A DNA stretch of 64,000 nucleotides from Rhabditophanes sp. KR3021. Lineage: Eukaryota > Nematoda > Chromadorea > Rhabditida > Alloionematidae. Both the position numbers and the translations under genes were made by a program. A model generated the notes under the pieces. The model did no database searches. It saw only the letters and a list, made by a program, of their open reading frames with translations, and was not told where the DNA came from. Below, in pieces: positions 43,912 to 56,900 of this stretch. Location of the stretch: the NCBI GenBank assembly GCA_963281155.1, contig CAUJLY010000006.1, positions 3,658,001 to 3,722,000 on the forward strand, read 5' to 3'. Position 1 is the stretch's first letter. Each line of letters opens with the position of its first letter.

Positions 43912-46900
43912 TTAGCTAACGGTAAGATTAGCTCTTTGTAATAAAGTTGCACGTTCTTCTCCAGCTTTGTTGAATAAAAATGTTTGTACATGATTGCCTG
44001 AGCCGAAGCTTTCTTCATCTGTTACAAGAGACTCTGGTGGCCTATGAACTCCGGCGTTTCTGGCGAAGATTTTGACTGATGACATTGGCTTGAGAATAAG
44101 ATCTTTTGGGAATGTGACTACGATATCACGTGGTTCAGATCCACCTACGATTCTCTTAATTTTCCAGCCTCCGATATTTTCTTCTTTCGAACGATTGCTG
44201 TTTTCGAGTACAATACATTTACCATCCATATTAGCTTCTACAATAGACACATTTCCTTTAGCTGATCTTGAGAATCCTGATCTAGAAGTATGCTCACCCT
44301 TGATCAAACGAACTGTTTCAGTTTCGGAAGATTGAGAAAAGCCACGTGTTTTGGCAACTTGCTCAGCCAGTAATCTAAGCCCAGCTCTATTCTCTTCTCC
44401 ATCGAGCATCTTTCTGTACATAGCAATCTCAGCATCAAGTGTTTGTTTTTTGTCTAACAAAGCTTGAAGTTCAACCATTAAAGCTTCATGTTCTGAACGC
44501 ATCTTTCTGATTTGTTCGTCGCGATCAGTGATTGAAGCTTCATATGTACGTTGATCATCAGAAATTTGATAACTCAATTCTTCTTGTTGCTTTTCAAGAA
44601 TAGCATTTCTGCTTTCTAAATCTGCTAAACGTCCCCGAATTTCTCCAAGTTGGGAACGAAGTTTTCTTACTTCCTCTTTGGCGTAAGATTGCTCCATGTT
44701 CTTGTGATTAAACTTAGTTTGAATTTCTTGAATCTTGATTCTATACCATGATTCAATGTCGGTTCTTTGAGCATTGCAAACTTGGTCATATTCTTCTCTG
44801 ATATCACGCATAGCTGCGGACAACTCACTCTTGAAATATTCTCTATTTTCAGTTGTTGTATCTCTGTAAGCCATAGCTTGAAGATCGAGAATTTCTTGTT
44901 TGTTTGCGCGAACGATAAAGCTAATTTCCTCCAGTAAGGTAGTTACTTGGTTTTGATAGTCAATGCGGTTTAAGGTCTCTTGGTCAACATCATTTCTGGT
45001 TCTTTGTAGTTCCTGGAGTAAATCTCCATTTTCACGTTTCATCTTCAAAACGTCATCATTTAAATTATCAATAAGCTTGTGAACATTTTGAGTTTCACTT
45101 TGGATCTTTGTAAGCGTGTGAATTAAGTCTTCAATAATTTTACGATCACTATTACGTAGCATTTTAGTCTCTTCATACTTCATTTTGTATGTTTCGATTT
45201 CTTCTAATAGTCCATTGATGCTCTTATCTAAAGATACTCTGTCATCTTTTGATTCTTCAATGATACGTCTGGCTTGTTCGAGCTCTTTTTCGTACATTCC
45301 GCGAACTGTTACAGTTCCTTTTCCGAATTTAGATCTCAAAAGATCTAGATCGGCGGCAAGCTTTCTGTTTTGAGCTTCAAGGAAACGAACTTTTTCAATG
45401 TAGGTAGCTAGACGATCATTCAAATCAGACATTTCCTTCTTTTCACGTTCTCTAGTATCACGAATGTTGATGGCAGCATTTTGAGCAAATGGAGACATTC
45501 CAGCGGAAGTAGAAGATGAATGCGAGGTTACTACTCGTGAAACAACACCTGAAGACATAATAGTAATATAATAACAGGCAACGGTAATAAGAATAGTGAT
45601 AATAAGATTAAAATCAAAAGGTTGTTGTTAAAAACAGTCCTATTTACTCACCATAATTGTCATATCCACCACTGCCTTGGCTAAGTCCAATAGCGCTTGT
45701 GCGGGGCTTGATTGTGCTAACGTAATCACTTGTCTTCATGCTAAAATTAAAACAAAAATAAATTCAGTAAAGCAAATATGAATGATGATAATATGTTTAT
45801 GTTTAGAATGTTATCAAAATTGAAATATTTTAATGTGACAAGCTATACAACTAGTATACACAAATTGATAATACCAAAAAGAGGTCTCTCTAATCTAATC
45901 TAGTGACTTCCCTAAATAAGCCAAGGTTTTTGCACTTTTACAATTGAACAAATAAAAATTCCACAACATTTCTAAACAAAGCGCTTTAATACGTTTTGAT
46001 CGTATGCGGAGCAATGTGTATGACTGGCTTAGTTTGTTTGAAGAATGATATATACTTGTAAATAAATGAAAATAATGACTTCATAAATCGTAGAAGAAAG
46101 AAGAATTTTGTTGATTTCCCAAAAAGGTACTTTCTAATTTACTTACTTGGTTGAATTTGAATAGGTGTTGTTTGAAATGTTGGTGTCCTTAGAATAATTG
46201 TATTTGTCGTCGAGAACGATTTGTTTCTGAGTAACTGGCATTTCAACCTTCTTGGTGTTTTGGTAGCTCGAATTCATTGCAGTATAACCGTAACTAACTT
46301 GCGATGATTGCTTTGTTGTGGTTACTTTCTTAGAAGATTTTTCTTGCATCATATTGTCCACAACTTTATCTATAACTGTTTTAACGATCTCGTCACTGAT
46401 TTCAGTTGCTGGAACTTCCTAAAACAAACAAATAAATATACTATTATCGAAGCTATTTTAGGATGATTTACAATTATTTGTTTACGTCTAAAAAATGTCA
46501 AGCAAAACTAAACAAATCTACATAAACTCTATCACAAACAATTTCTAAGAAAGGATTACAAAAAATATTTATACCACCTTTTATATACGTTTTACACATT
46601 TCTATAACGATAAGGCATCAATGTGCAAACTGATATAACTAGATTAAAAATTCAATAATAATCAAGATTATGCCTTAATTATTGTCGCCCATCAAGCAAA
46701 AATTCAAAAGAACCACTACATTTGATTACAAACAAAAAAGAACTTCAAGTCAGTTAGAATAGGTGCGTTGTTGTAAGGTGGAGAATAAAACATCGCCGAC
46801 ACACATTAGTTTATTCCATTTGGAGATTATATGTATGTTAATAAAGAGTAATAAAAGTTGCATTGATAGCACTTATATGTGCATTATCAAAAGGTTGTAA

Positions 46901-49900
46901 ACCGATTAGTATATTAATATACTTACAAATATTCGTCAATCACAAGCATATTTTAGCAGATTCGTGAATGTTATGAGTAAATCGTAAAAGGAAGTGTCAA
47001 TTTGCATTTAAATTATGACAAAGATGATTAGCATTGATGTAGGCGATTATACCGCTATGATGGATTAAAAAGGAATTTTAAATATGACTGTTTTTTATGA
47101 AAAGCCTCTCTTACCTTATCAAATTTTTCTGTCAAAATGGTCTCTTCAAACTCAGTTTGCCAATCAGGGGAATTTGATCTTGTGGTTTCCACTGTTTCGG
47201 TATTTGTGGTTACGTCTTTAGTTTGAGGTTTGGCTAGTTGAGGCGTTGTAATTATCGGGGATGCAGCAGCTGGCTGAATTGGCTGAATTTTGGTGTGGGA
47301 GATTACATGATTAATTTGTTCAGTTGTAGTCGTGGTTGTGATCTTGGAGACATTAGATAAGGTATCTTGAGTTCTACTTGGTTTGGAGGGAGCATCAACA
47401 AATTTGATAATTTTTTCCTCAGAATAAACATTTGGAATTGGAATGATTGGTGATGGTTGGTAGCGTGGGATTTTTTGCTCTTTTGAAATATTATGACATA
47501 CGCTTATTTCTGCAGTCTCCATTTTAATTGAAGGGACAATAGGTTTATTTTTCAAAGGAATTAAAATCAAATCTTCTGTTCTCCCCAACTTTGTTGGTTC
47601 TGCAAAAGTTTGTGTTGAAATGGAGGATGTTTCAGTTGTCTTTTCTTTTTGCTGTGGAATTCTCTTGACTTTACTTAAAATTGTTGTCTGTGAATTTATA
47701 AACTCTTCAATCACTACATTTCTCGTGATTTGATTAGTCGCAAACTTATTCTTATCACTACTATCATTATACGGAACAATTTTTTCTACCTTGCTCAAAT
47801 GCTCCATACTCTCCTGCTTCTTATCATTTTGTTTATTGGTAACGTAATTTGTAACTGAACTCTCTTGGCTCTCATATGTAGAAACATAACTACTTTTATT
47901 TCCTTTGTCGTTACCGTCATCAAACTTTATCAGCTCAAATTTACGTGGTGGCGTGTATACACTTGTTTCGGTGTTAATCTGTGAAGTTGCGGACATACTT
48001 TCTGTTTTAGTTGGTGCTTTCGTATCTTCTTGAATTGATGTTGTACCGCTTGATGGTTGCTTGGATATGATTATTTCACTTTGACTAGAGAATGTCGACG
48101 CTACAGGGGTAAATGTTTTAGCTTGCTTGGGACTAGACTTAACAGTTTTGACAGTACTTAAAGTGTCCACAGAAGATTTGATATTAGATGACTCGTATTG
48201 AGGACTTTTATTCACTTTTCTCTTTTCAACTACTATAGATTCCACTTTTTCTTTTGGTTTAGAAGTGTCGACATCATGACTCTTGTAAGAGGTTGTTTTG
48301 GTGTGAGAGCTAACCTGATCCGGTGTCTTAACTGTTGACGAAACAGATTTTGTTCCAGACTTGACGACTCTTCTTTGTTCAGTTTCGATCACTTGACTGA
48401 TGATAGTTTCATGTGTACGAACTTTCTTAGTAACAGGAGTAGTTGTCTTCTTTGATCTTTCCCTCGGAATACGCATTCCTAACTAAATTATCATCTTCAA
48501 GGACAGCATAGGCAGGAACAGCTTCAAAAGTAGTAACCATTCTGGGCTGAGAAGTAGACGTAGGAGTGTAATATCCTTTAGTACTCTCATAAGCAGAATC
48601 CATATAACTAGCCTCCCTATTTGCGAGTCCATATTTGTAAGATTTTTCCGAGTGATAGTCATCTTCATCAACATTAGATTCCTTCCATGGAATTTGCTTG
48701 CCATTCTTAAACTTCCACGTTTGCATTTCAGATTGAATTCGCTTAGCCATTTCAATCTGTTCTGATGTTGTTAATACTGGACTGGTAACTTTAGTAGATG
48801 AGCCGGATTGAAGAGAATCTTTACTCTTTGGAATTGAATAAAAGCTGTCATCGCTTCTATCAAATGGTGGTAAAGACTTAGATCTATTATAATCGATTAT
48901 CGAATCTGGACTTCTAGTATAGTCACTTCTGTTCGATTTATAGTATGAATCATCGACGCCGAAATAAGTGGTTTTAGCAGTAGTACTAAGTCTTTCATTA
49001 GTAATCCTCTCATTAACAATGGATGATGTTATTCTTTTGGTGTTTCCGTTATTAAAAGGTGAGTTAATGATTTTCGGTTTAATAATGTTAGCAATTGGGG
49101 GACTTGATTTAGGAACCACTGGGGGAGAAATATAAGGAGCTGTAGTATAGTCAAAGGCTGTGTGAGCTATTTGTTTATAATTTTTGCTATTTTTTGTTGC
49201 AGTTTTAGGATAAACATATTTTTCATTTTGTTTGCCTTCATGAACTATATTAATATGATTTGAATTGTATTTTGGATAATATCCTTCATACTTTATGCTA
49301 ACCTAAATTAAAGAAACATTAAAAAAACGCACACATGAAAATCAAATAAAAAATAACATAAAAAAGTAATAAGAAGGAATGTAGGTTATATTTAACAATC
49401 AACTTGCCTCATGTACACTCATGTCAACTTGATTTTCAGGTGACCGCATATGCTGAGGTGGATTATAAAGAATTTTTGTATTATTATTCTTGATTGTTTT
49501 TACATCAATTTTACCAGAAGAAGGCGTTGTTGTACTTCTAGAGATATTTAAAGAGTTATCGGCATTACTAAGACCTAAATATGAATAGAGTTAATTATGA
49601 GTTTTAAAAATATGAAACAACTAATTATGGATTTTAAAAAGATGAAGGAATTAATTATGAGTTTAAATATTTGAAAGATATAATACTATGAGTTTGAATA
49701 TTTGAAAGATACAATATTAAAAGCTAATAATTGCAAAGGAAATAATATTATGTTTTGTGATGTATTGTATTTATATATTATAGCCAGTCATTATTTATGT
49801 AAATGATACCTGGAAAATTGATCTTACAACAAGTTAAAGGAGAAACTGTTTAAATTAAAAGATACTTGTGATCTAAATTTTTTATTTACAAATATGTTTG

Positions 49901-51642
49901 TAATAAAGAAATAAAGACATGAATTTGAGAGTTAAAAAAATCGAGAGTAGTTTTTTAGATAAAAGCAAATAAAATAGTTTATAAATGTAATCAGTATAAA
50001 AAATCTTTAATTGTAAGTGAATATAAAATAGTTTAATAAATGAATGCAAAAACATTTAATTGTATGGAAAGTTTTAAATAAAAAATGTAAACGAGTATAA
50101 AAAAGTTCTAATTGTAAATGAAGACAAAACTAAATTCATTATATCGAGTAGGCAAAGCTTGATTTAATAACAAAAGCATTGTTGTTTACTCTTGAGAAAA
50201 CCTCTCGTGGAGATATATAGAATTTCCCTCTTTGAATCATTTGAACGACAAAATCTAATAATATATGAGATGACGAGAATGTTTTAGCTACGAAGAAATC
50301 TCTTTTTCTTGACAACACTGCAATGATGTTTTATACACTTCATTATTTTAGCATATATATTTTTGTAGTGACAGAAAAGAGGTTATTGGAGATGATATAA
50401 GGAATTAAGATCATAACATGAATATACTTAGTCAAAAGAAGAAAGAAAAATATTAATAATTTTAAACAAACAATGATGAGACACACTTTCATTTATGGTA
50501 AATTATAGCAACTAAATATTTTGTAATTTTTAATACTCAAAAGGTATTTCGTTCAATATATTATAATTGAGCAATTTATAAAAGGCAGTAAATGGAGTGA
50601 ATCTTTGTTAATAAAACATTTTGAATAATAACCATTTGTTCATCCTTTAAATTCACCAATAAGAATTTTGATTCTTTGTGTATACTTTTTTAAATCATGC
50701 ATCTTTGTTTAGGTTTGCAATACGTGATTTGCAAGCATGATTTTTTACAGAATTTTATGGGACAGTTATATTAGCTACCTGTTTTTTAACACATTCTCAT
50801 AAACTGTTTCTTAACCATAAAAGGACTTATTGTGTGTGATGTGACAATTTGTATATAGAAAGGTATGTTTGGATGTGAGAAGTATATAAATAAATAAATG
50901 TTTAGAATAGAATAATGATAGCCAATATGTGTTTTTTCATGTTACGCAAGCAACAAATTTAAGTATACACAGCATAATAATAATAATTTTAAAAAAGAAT
51001 GAGTGATCATTTTTTGACATCTACCATCCCACTCAGGTTCGATATTTGTAAATGATTATGCAAGAAAATGAAAAAGATGACATTGAAGAAGTTTTTGAAG
51101 AAGTATTGAAAAGTTTAGTGAGATATTTGGATGCATGGGTTATTTATAAGTTAAACCGTCTTTAGAGACATAAATACCATGCTGAAAGACACTTGTAATC
51201 TGAGGTATTTTTAATGTCAAGTCTTGGTAACGTCATTTAAAATAGAAAGACGAGTTAAACAAAGAAAAGTAAATAGATAATTGGTAATAGCTAGGTAGAA
51301 CGATCACGAAATTTACCCTGAGTAATATTCGGCAACAAAGAAGAATTGTGAATTAAACGCTTTGTTTGTGGGTAGGCTTTGGGATCCGTACCATAAAAGG
51401 TGTGTGTGGTTGTTAGTTGTTTTGACTAAAAAATAAAAAAATTCATTAAAACTATCAGTAAAATGAAACAATAAAAGATGTTAACAATATCAAAGTTAAT
51501 AATAATAGTAAAAACAATACAGGTGATATCACATGTTTACTTCCGCTCTGTTTTTTTAACACATCAGTTAATCAAAACTCACATTATCTTTAGCATCTCC
51601 ATAAGATATAATTAAAGTACATAGCTGATCTGACTTCACCAT
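43912..51642 (-). CDS. ifb-1: Cytoplasmic intermediate filament protein, IFB-1-like, with giant head
   Basis: Minus-strand exons: 51642-51583, 51425-51317, 49574-49408, 49302-47115, 46418-46147, 45740-45652 and 45548-43912. All junctions keep phase if one base is dropped (or a 55-nt intron removed) in the large exon, giving about 1,506 aa. The last exon holds the alpha-helical rod (REREKKEMSDLNDRLATYIE to LDAEIAMYRKMLDGEENRAG) with the long nematode-type coil 1b, then a lamin-like tail domain (KGNVSIVEANMDGKCIVLEN, ending ERATLLQRANLTVS). The text matches nematode IFB-1, an obligate partner of IFA proteins in epidermal hemidesmosome filaments. Upstream exons add about 960 residues of Ser/Thr/Lys-rich, probably disordered head. 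Short forms could start at MKTSDYVSTIKPR (45739) or MSSGVV (45558). Intron 3 uses a GC donor (GAG|GCAAGT). The rod and tail call is firm; the long head is inferred from splice signals. Confidence 0.85.
45741..46146 (-). promoter_or_regulatory. ifb-1 intron likely to hold an internal promoter
   Basis: This 406-nt intron separates the giant-head exons from the exon that begins C-ATG-AAG (Met at 45739). The ATG one base into that exon allows a separate short-isoform mRNA starting or trans-spliced here. This is inference from exon structure. Confidence 0.35.
46419..47114 (-). other. ifb-1 intron 4 (696 nt)
   Basis: AT-rich intron between the large Ser/Thr-rich exon and the EVPATEISDEIVK exon. 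No coding frame or repeat stood out. Confidence 0.6.
49575..51316 (-). other. ifb-1 intron 2 (1.7 kb)
   Basis: The longest intron in the window. It has a 30-bp-period tandem repeat next to its 3' end (49592-49740) and loosely repeated segments around 49980-50140. No coding frame supported. Such a long intron in a compact-intron genome may carry an alternative promoter. Confidence 0.55.
49592..49740. repeat. Degenerate tandem repeat, about 30-bp unit, 4-5 copies
   Basis: Successive units begin near 49592, 49622, 49652, 49681 and 49712. They share the pattern TAATTATGAGTTTTAAA followed by an A-rich TGAAAGATA-like end. Units 1 and 2 are 30 bp each; later copies drift by a base or two and the fifth is weak. 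Confidence 0.75.
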
Positions 51643-53993
51643 TCTTTATGATAATAAGAGTAAATTTGTTTACAATGTTTGATGAAAAATTGCATTTAGC
51701 AAAATTATTCAAATAAAGTGACAGTTAAAAGTCCGATGATCTGTCAATATACCTGAAAACAGTCAAAATTAAATATATCAGCTCAATTTTCTATGACATC
51801 CAACTTTTTATTATCAAAAAACATGCGAATAGATAACACTCTCAAAATTGCTCTATAATTTGGCAGGATATAAACTAGAAACAATATCGCATATGCAAAC
51901 AACAATAAATATATTATCACATTATTTTTGCGAAACTTATATTTATCACTCCTTACCAATTCATTTCTATTAAACCTCTAAAAGCACAAATTAAATGTAC
52001 TGTCATAAAAAATGTAACTAATATTAAAACTTAAAATTAGAGATGAATCAAGAAAATAATATTATAAGAACATAAATTTAACTCTTTTGTTGTGTGTGTT
52101 GACAATACAATTACTTTCATTTCGAAAAACATTCCATGGTGAATAATATTTTAGAAGTGAAATGAATAAATGATGCATCTGGATTAGACAATAAAATTAA
52201 TTTCTAAAAAACACGGTGTCGAGAAATGTGGTTATAAAAAGGATTTAATATTGAAATAAATATTAAGGTATGATTAGTTATTACAAAAAGACAACAAAGG
52301 TATTTAGTTACAGATGTATGTGCTTGAAAATTTTACTCAGAAATATATTAGAGCACTGCTGACAATAATGTGACTGTTCACAAAAATCATGATTGAACTT
52401 GCATAATTTAATCAGAAGAGTTAAGGCGATTAGCGTTTATAACAACCTGAAACTTTTCCTTTTTAAACAAACCCTTTTCACAATATGCATCATCTACCTT
52501 ATATTTATCATTTTGTATGGAATAAATAATAACTAAATTTGCTTTACATAATATAGTTACAAGATCAAGGGAATAGTTTTGAAATCATGTCAATTTGGAG
52601 AGCTGTGTGAACCTGTTTATAGAAGCCAACGGATTATAATAGGATTGCATCAGGATTAATGACATATGTATCAGATTTGGGAGTTATAAATTTATACTAT
52701 ATTCCACACGTATATAGAAGCTGCCCGAAGTATGCGTGTCTGGAGATTAAACGAAAAACTTTAACAAGATTAGTTTGTAGAAAAAATTGATGCAATAAAT
52801 ATCTAATAATTTAATGATACATAGTCATTTGAGATTATTGGTAACCTTTCAAAGTAATTGGTAATAAAAGATACTTTACAATAAATTGTTAAAAAAGATA
52901 CTTTTATGATCTGTTAAACAAATCAAGCTTTTTCAAATTGCATTTAAATAAATGGGCATAGGTGAATTTGATAGAATCTTTAATTGTGATAAAACAAATA
53001 TTGATGGTTCAGAGGTATACTACAACGATTTTATTAATCAGAATTGTATGCATAGAAACATTTACTGATAACAAGTGGAATTATTACTAAGTTTCAATCT
53101 GCCCCACTGTTTATCTGTTTGATTATAAATGACAAAAAGTCAAATATTAAAGGTACGTTCTTGGTATTGAATAAAATATTGTTTATGGACAATAAATTTT
53201 TTCATCATAACCGACATCAGCTTGTAAAATGATTACTTATAAATGATTATTTTTATAGATTATAACAATTATTTTGTTTCAATCGAAAGAGAGAGTATTA
53301 TTTAAAGTAGATACTTTAATGACGTATAATTTAAAGTGTAATAAATAAAATATTCAAAAAGTTATTACAATATTTTACGATTCTTCAAACCTATCAAGAG
53401 TTCATGTTTAAATATTTCAAACAATTTTTACGTACTTCATATATTTACAAACAAATCACTTTTCAAGATGCGTAAATCCACGCAAATATTATTTTGTTTC
53501 GGCATCATTATACCATACCAGACTTTTGTTAGTGTAGATATAAACCAAAGATATTTAATATTAAAGCATTCGTTTTATCTTAATGTGTAAAAAGTAAGCA
53601 ACACTTTTTTTAATGTGTAAAAAGTAAGCAGTAAACTTTTAAAGTATGAACAACAGTGTTTCAAAGTGTTTTTATTTTGCAACAAATTTAATTAAATGAA
53701 TTTAAAAAGGAAAGATGTTATAATCTGGTGTCAGCAAATTATAAGAAACCATATAAATATAAATTGGCATATAATTGAAAATGTTTACAATTAGTTAATG
53801 ATGATAATAAATGGTTTTGTATGTCTAAAATGATGATGATTGTCGTTTTAAAATAATATATAGATAAAATATGATTAAAATATCAACAAAAATTGTCTTA
53901 ATATAGGAAGCAAAAAATGTATCAATATGTAATATAATAGGAGGGACGAATTATTAAGAATATTTAAACTATAATGATAAAATGAAGGACTCC
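51643..53993. other. ifb-1 upstream region and fasn-1 3' flank
   Basis: No gene supported. The segment 52560-52760 is less AT-rich and may be regulatory. A 20-bp direct repeat is noted at 53581-53630. The last about 200 bases are the fasn-1 3' UTR. Confidence 0.5.
53581..53630. repeat. 20-bp perfect direct repeat with 30-bp period
   Basis: The 20-mer TAATGTGTAAAAAGTAAGCA occurs at 53581-53600 and again at 53611-53630, with a 10-base spacer. Confidence 0.9.
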
Positions 53994-56900
53994 TTAGGAT
54001 TTGTAGGTTTCAAAAATAAGGTTGTTAATGATTTCAACAGTCTTGACAGATGTCTTTCCTTGGACAAAGGTGTCGTGATCTCCTTCAACGGTGAATACCT
54101 TTGATTCTTCAGAAACTTGACTGATTCCATAATCCTGGCCAACATCCTCTTCTCTGGCTGCTCCTTGTTCCGCACGAATTAAAGTAATAAGACCATTGAA
54201 TTTTCTTTCGGGCTTGTATTTATCGGCCATCAAGAATTTGGATCTCATTGCCTCACAAGCAAATTGAATGGTATCAGGAGATTTGAAGAGTCCTGTTTGC
54301 ATCACTGTTTCTACCACCTTTTGGATTCTAGCCTTAAAACCTGGCAATTGAAGTAATTCGACACGGAACTTTTTGTAATCAACATTTGCAAAACGAAGGG
54401 TCATGGCACACATAATTTCTGATTCAAAGAGTGGGTTGTTGACAAGAGTATCTCCTGTAACTCCGAAAGCCATACGATAAACGTTTCTGTAAGTTTGCAT
54501 ATACAAATGAGAACCATCAAGTAAGATTAATCTTTCAACAGATGTTTCTCCGTCGGTTACTTGAAGCATAGTTGCCATCTCAAATCCAATGCAAGCTCCG
54601 TATGAATAACCGATGATACGATAAGGTCCCTGAGGTTGAATTTTCTTCATTTCCTTGATATATCTCGCAGCAACAGATTCAATCGAATCTTGTGGAGTAG
54701 ATTTAGTTGCTTGGAAGCAGTAAGCTGGGAAATTACATTTGTTCATGACCTTCTTCAAAGGTGTAGCGATACCTTCGATTGAATGGACGAAGAATACAGT
54801 TGGCCCTTCCACAACCTTGTTACATTTAACAACCATGTCTTCGGGTTCTAAATCGTTGACGTCAACTCTCATCTTAAATAGTTGATTCATTTGCTTTTCT
54901 AAAACTTCGACAGTATTTTGCTCGGCTTCCTTTTCGGCATCCTTCAGCATGTCAGCTTCACTTGATTGCAATACATCTGATGAGGTACCGCCAGATTCAG
55001 CAAGCGATTGAAGTTTGTTCAATGTCAATGTACGAATGTCTTTCATTGAGAGAACAATGTCATAATCACGTTCCAAAGCTTGTTTGATTTCGACTCCCAT
55101 CAAAGAATCTAACCCAAGATCTCCAAGATTGGCATCTGGGTTTAGTTGCGAAACATCATTCACTCCGAGAATATGAGCAATAGTTTGCAAGAGATTTCCA
55201 CCTCCAGCAGCCTTCTTTCCACCAGTTTCGGCCTTGATGTAAGAAGAAACGATGGCATGGTTCCATGAAAGGAATAGATCGAAAGTAGCAAGACAACTTG
55301 GCATACGTTGGGGTAAAGTTCCTCCAACTACAGTGTTGTTATCTCCCATATTTTCTAAAATTACTCCGACGTCTCCAATAGCTCCCCATTGAATGGCAAT
55401 TCCTGGGAATCCATCTTCCCTTCTTTGGTCGATCATGCGTTCCATCGTACAATTTGACCATCCATAATTAGTTTGTCCAGCGTTTCCACGTCCAGAAGTA
55501 ATAGATGAAAAAACGACGAACCAACGTAGGGAGTTCTTGTCGGCCAATTTTCTTGTCGCATAATCCAAATGGATGGTTCCATGATATTTGGCTTCAGCAG
55601 CATCAACGAAGTTTTGGACAGTTTGATTTTCGAAAAGACAATCCCGAAGAACCATGGCGAGATGGAAAACTCCGCCTAATGGTCCCATTTCGTTACATTG
55701 TTCAATTAAGGCAAATGCTTCAGATTCGATAGAAATGTTAAGTGTTGAAACCATTACATTAACTCCAGTTCTTCTCCAGAAATGAATACATCTGGCTTGA
55801 TAACCTGTTCTAATTCCTGATCTTGATGTAAGGACAATGTTTCTGGCTCCACGGTTAATCAACCATTGACATAATTCAAGTCCGAAACCACCTAATCCTC
55901 CAGTGATAAGGTATACATGTGTTGGGTTGCAAAGTGTTCTGCAAATGGCTTTAACTCTGATGACAGAAGGAAGAGAGTTCTTCGCTTCTTCTTCTTCTCT
56001 GATTTGCATGAGGACTTTTCCTATGTGCTTCCCTGCTGACATGAAACGGAATGCATCTTCAGCTTTCTCAGCTCCGAAGGTTGAATATGGCAAAGGTTGA
56101 ACAACTCCGGACTTGATGCCACCTTCCAAAAGAGCAGCCACGCGAAGCCATTCTTTTTTGTTTCCTACAGATGCATCCATGATAGCATCAAGCAAGATAC
56201 CATGGAAAGTAACGTTCTTTAAGAACACAGCCATACCGAGTGGATTATTTTGTGACAAATCGACCTTACCGATTTCAAGGAAACGGCCGTGTTGTGCAAG
56301 ACAACGTACAGATGCTTGAAGCATATCTTGGGCGAGTGAATTAAGAATGACGTCAACTCCTCTACCTCTAGTTGTGCGACGAATTTGGGCTTCAAAGTCA
56401 GCTCTTCTCGAATTAGCAAAGTGTCTTTCTTGTAATTGTGGGAATCTTTCTTTCAAGAAGTTTTTCTTTTCTTCTGATCCGACAGTGGTGAATACTTCGC
56501 ATCCATATGAAAGAGCAATGGCAATGGCAGCTTGACCAACACCTCCTGATCCTCCATGAATCAAGACACTCTCTCCTTCTTGAATTTGGCCCCTGATAAC
56601 AAGGGCATAGTAAGCAGTTGCGTAAACAACTGGAACAGTGGCGGCTTCAGCTAAGGTCCATGACTCTGGAACCTCCCAAGCGTATTCAGTGTCAACGACG
56701 ACAGTAGTAGCCAAAGCTTGAGCTGGCAGAATTCCCATAAGTCTTTTGCCGTCTTCCAAACGTCCAGAGAACTCCATCCCTAATAAACATTCACGGTCAG
56801 CAAAGTTTCCAGGAATAGCATCTGGTGGGAGACGTCCATAGGCAAGCATGACATCACGGAAGTTAATGGCAGCAAAGTAGACAGAACAAAGCTTGTGGAT

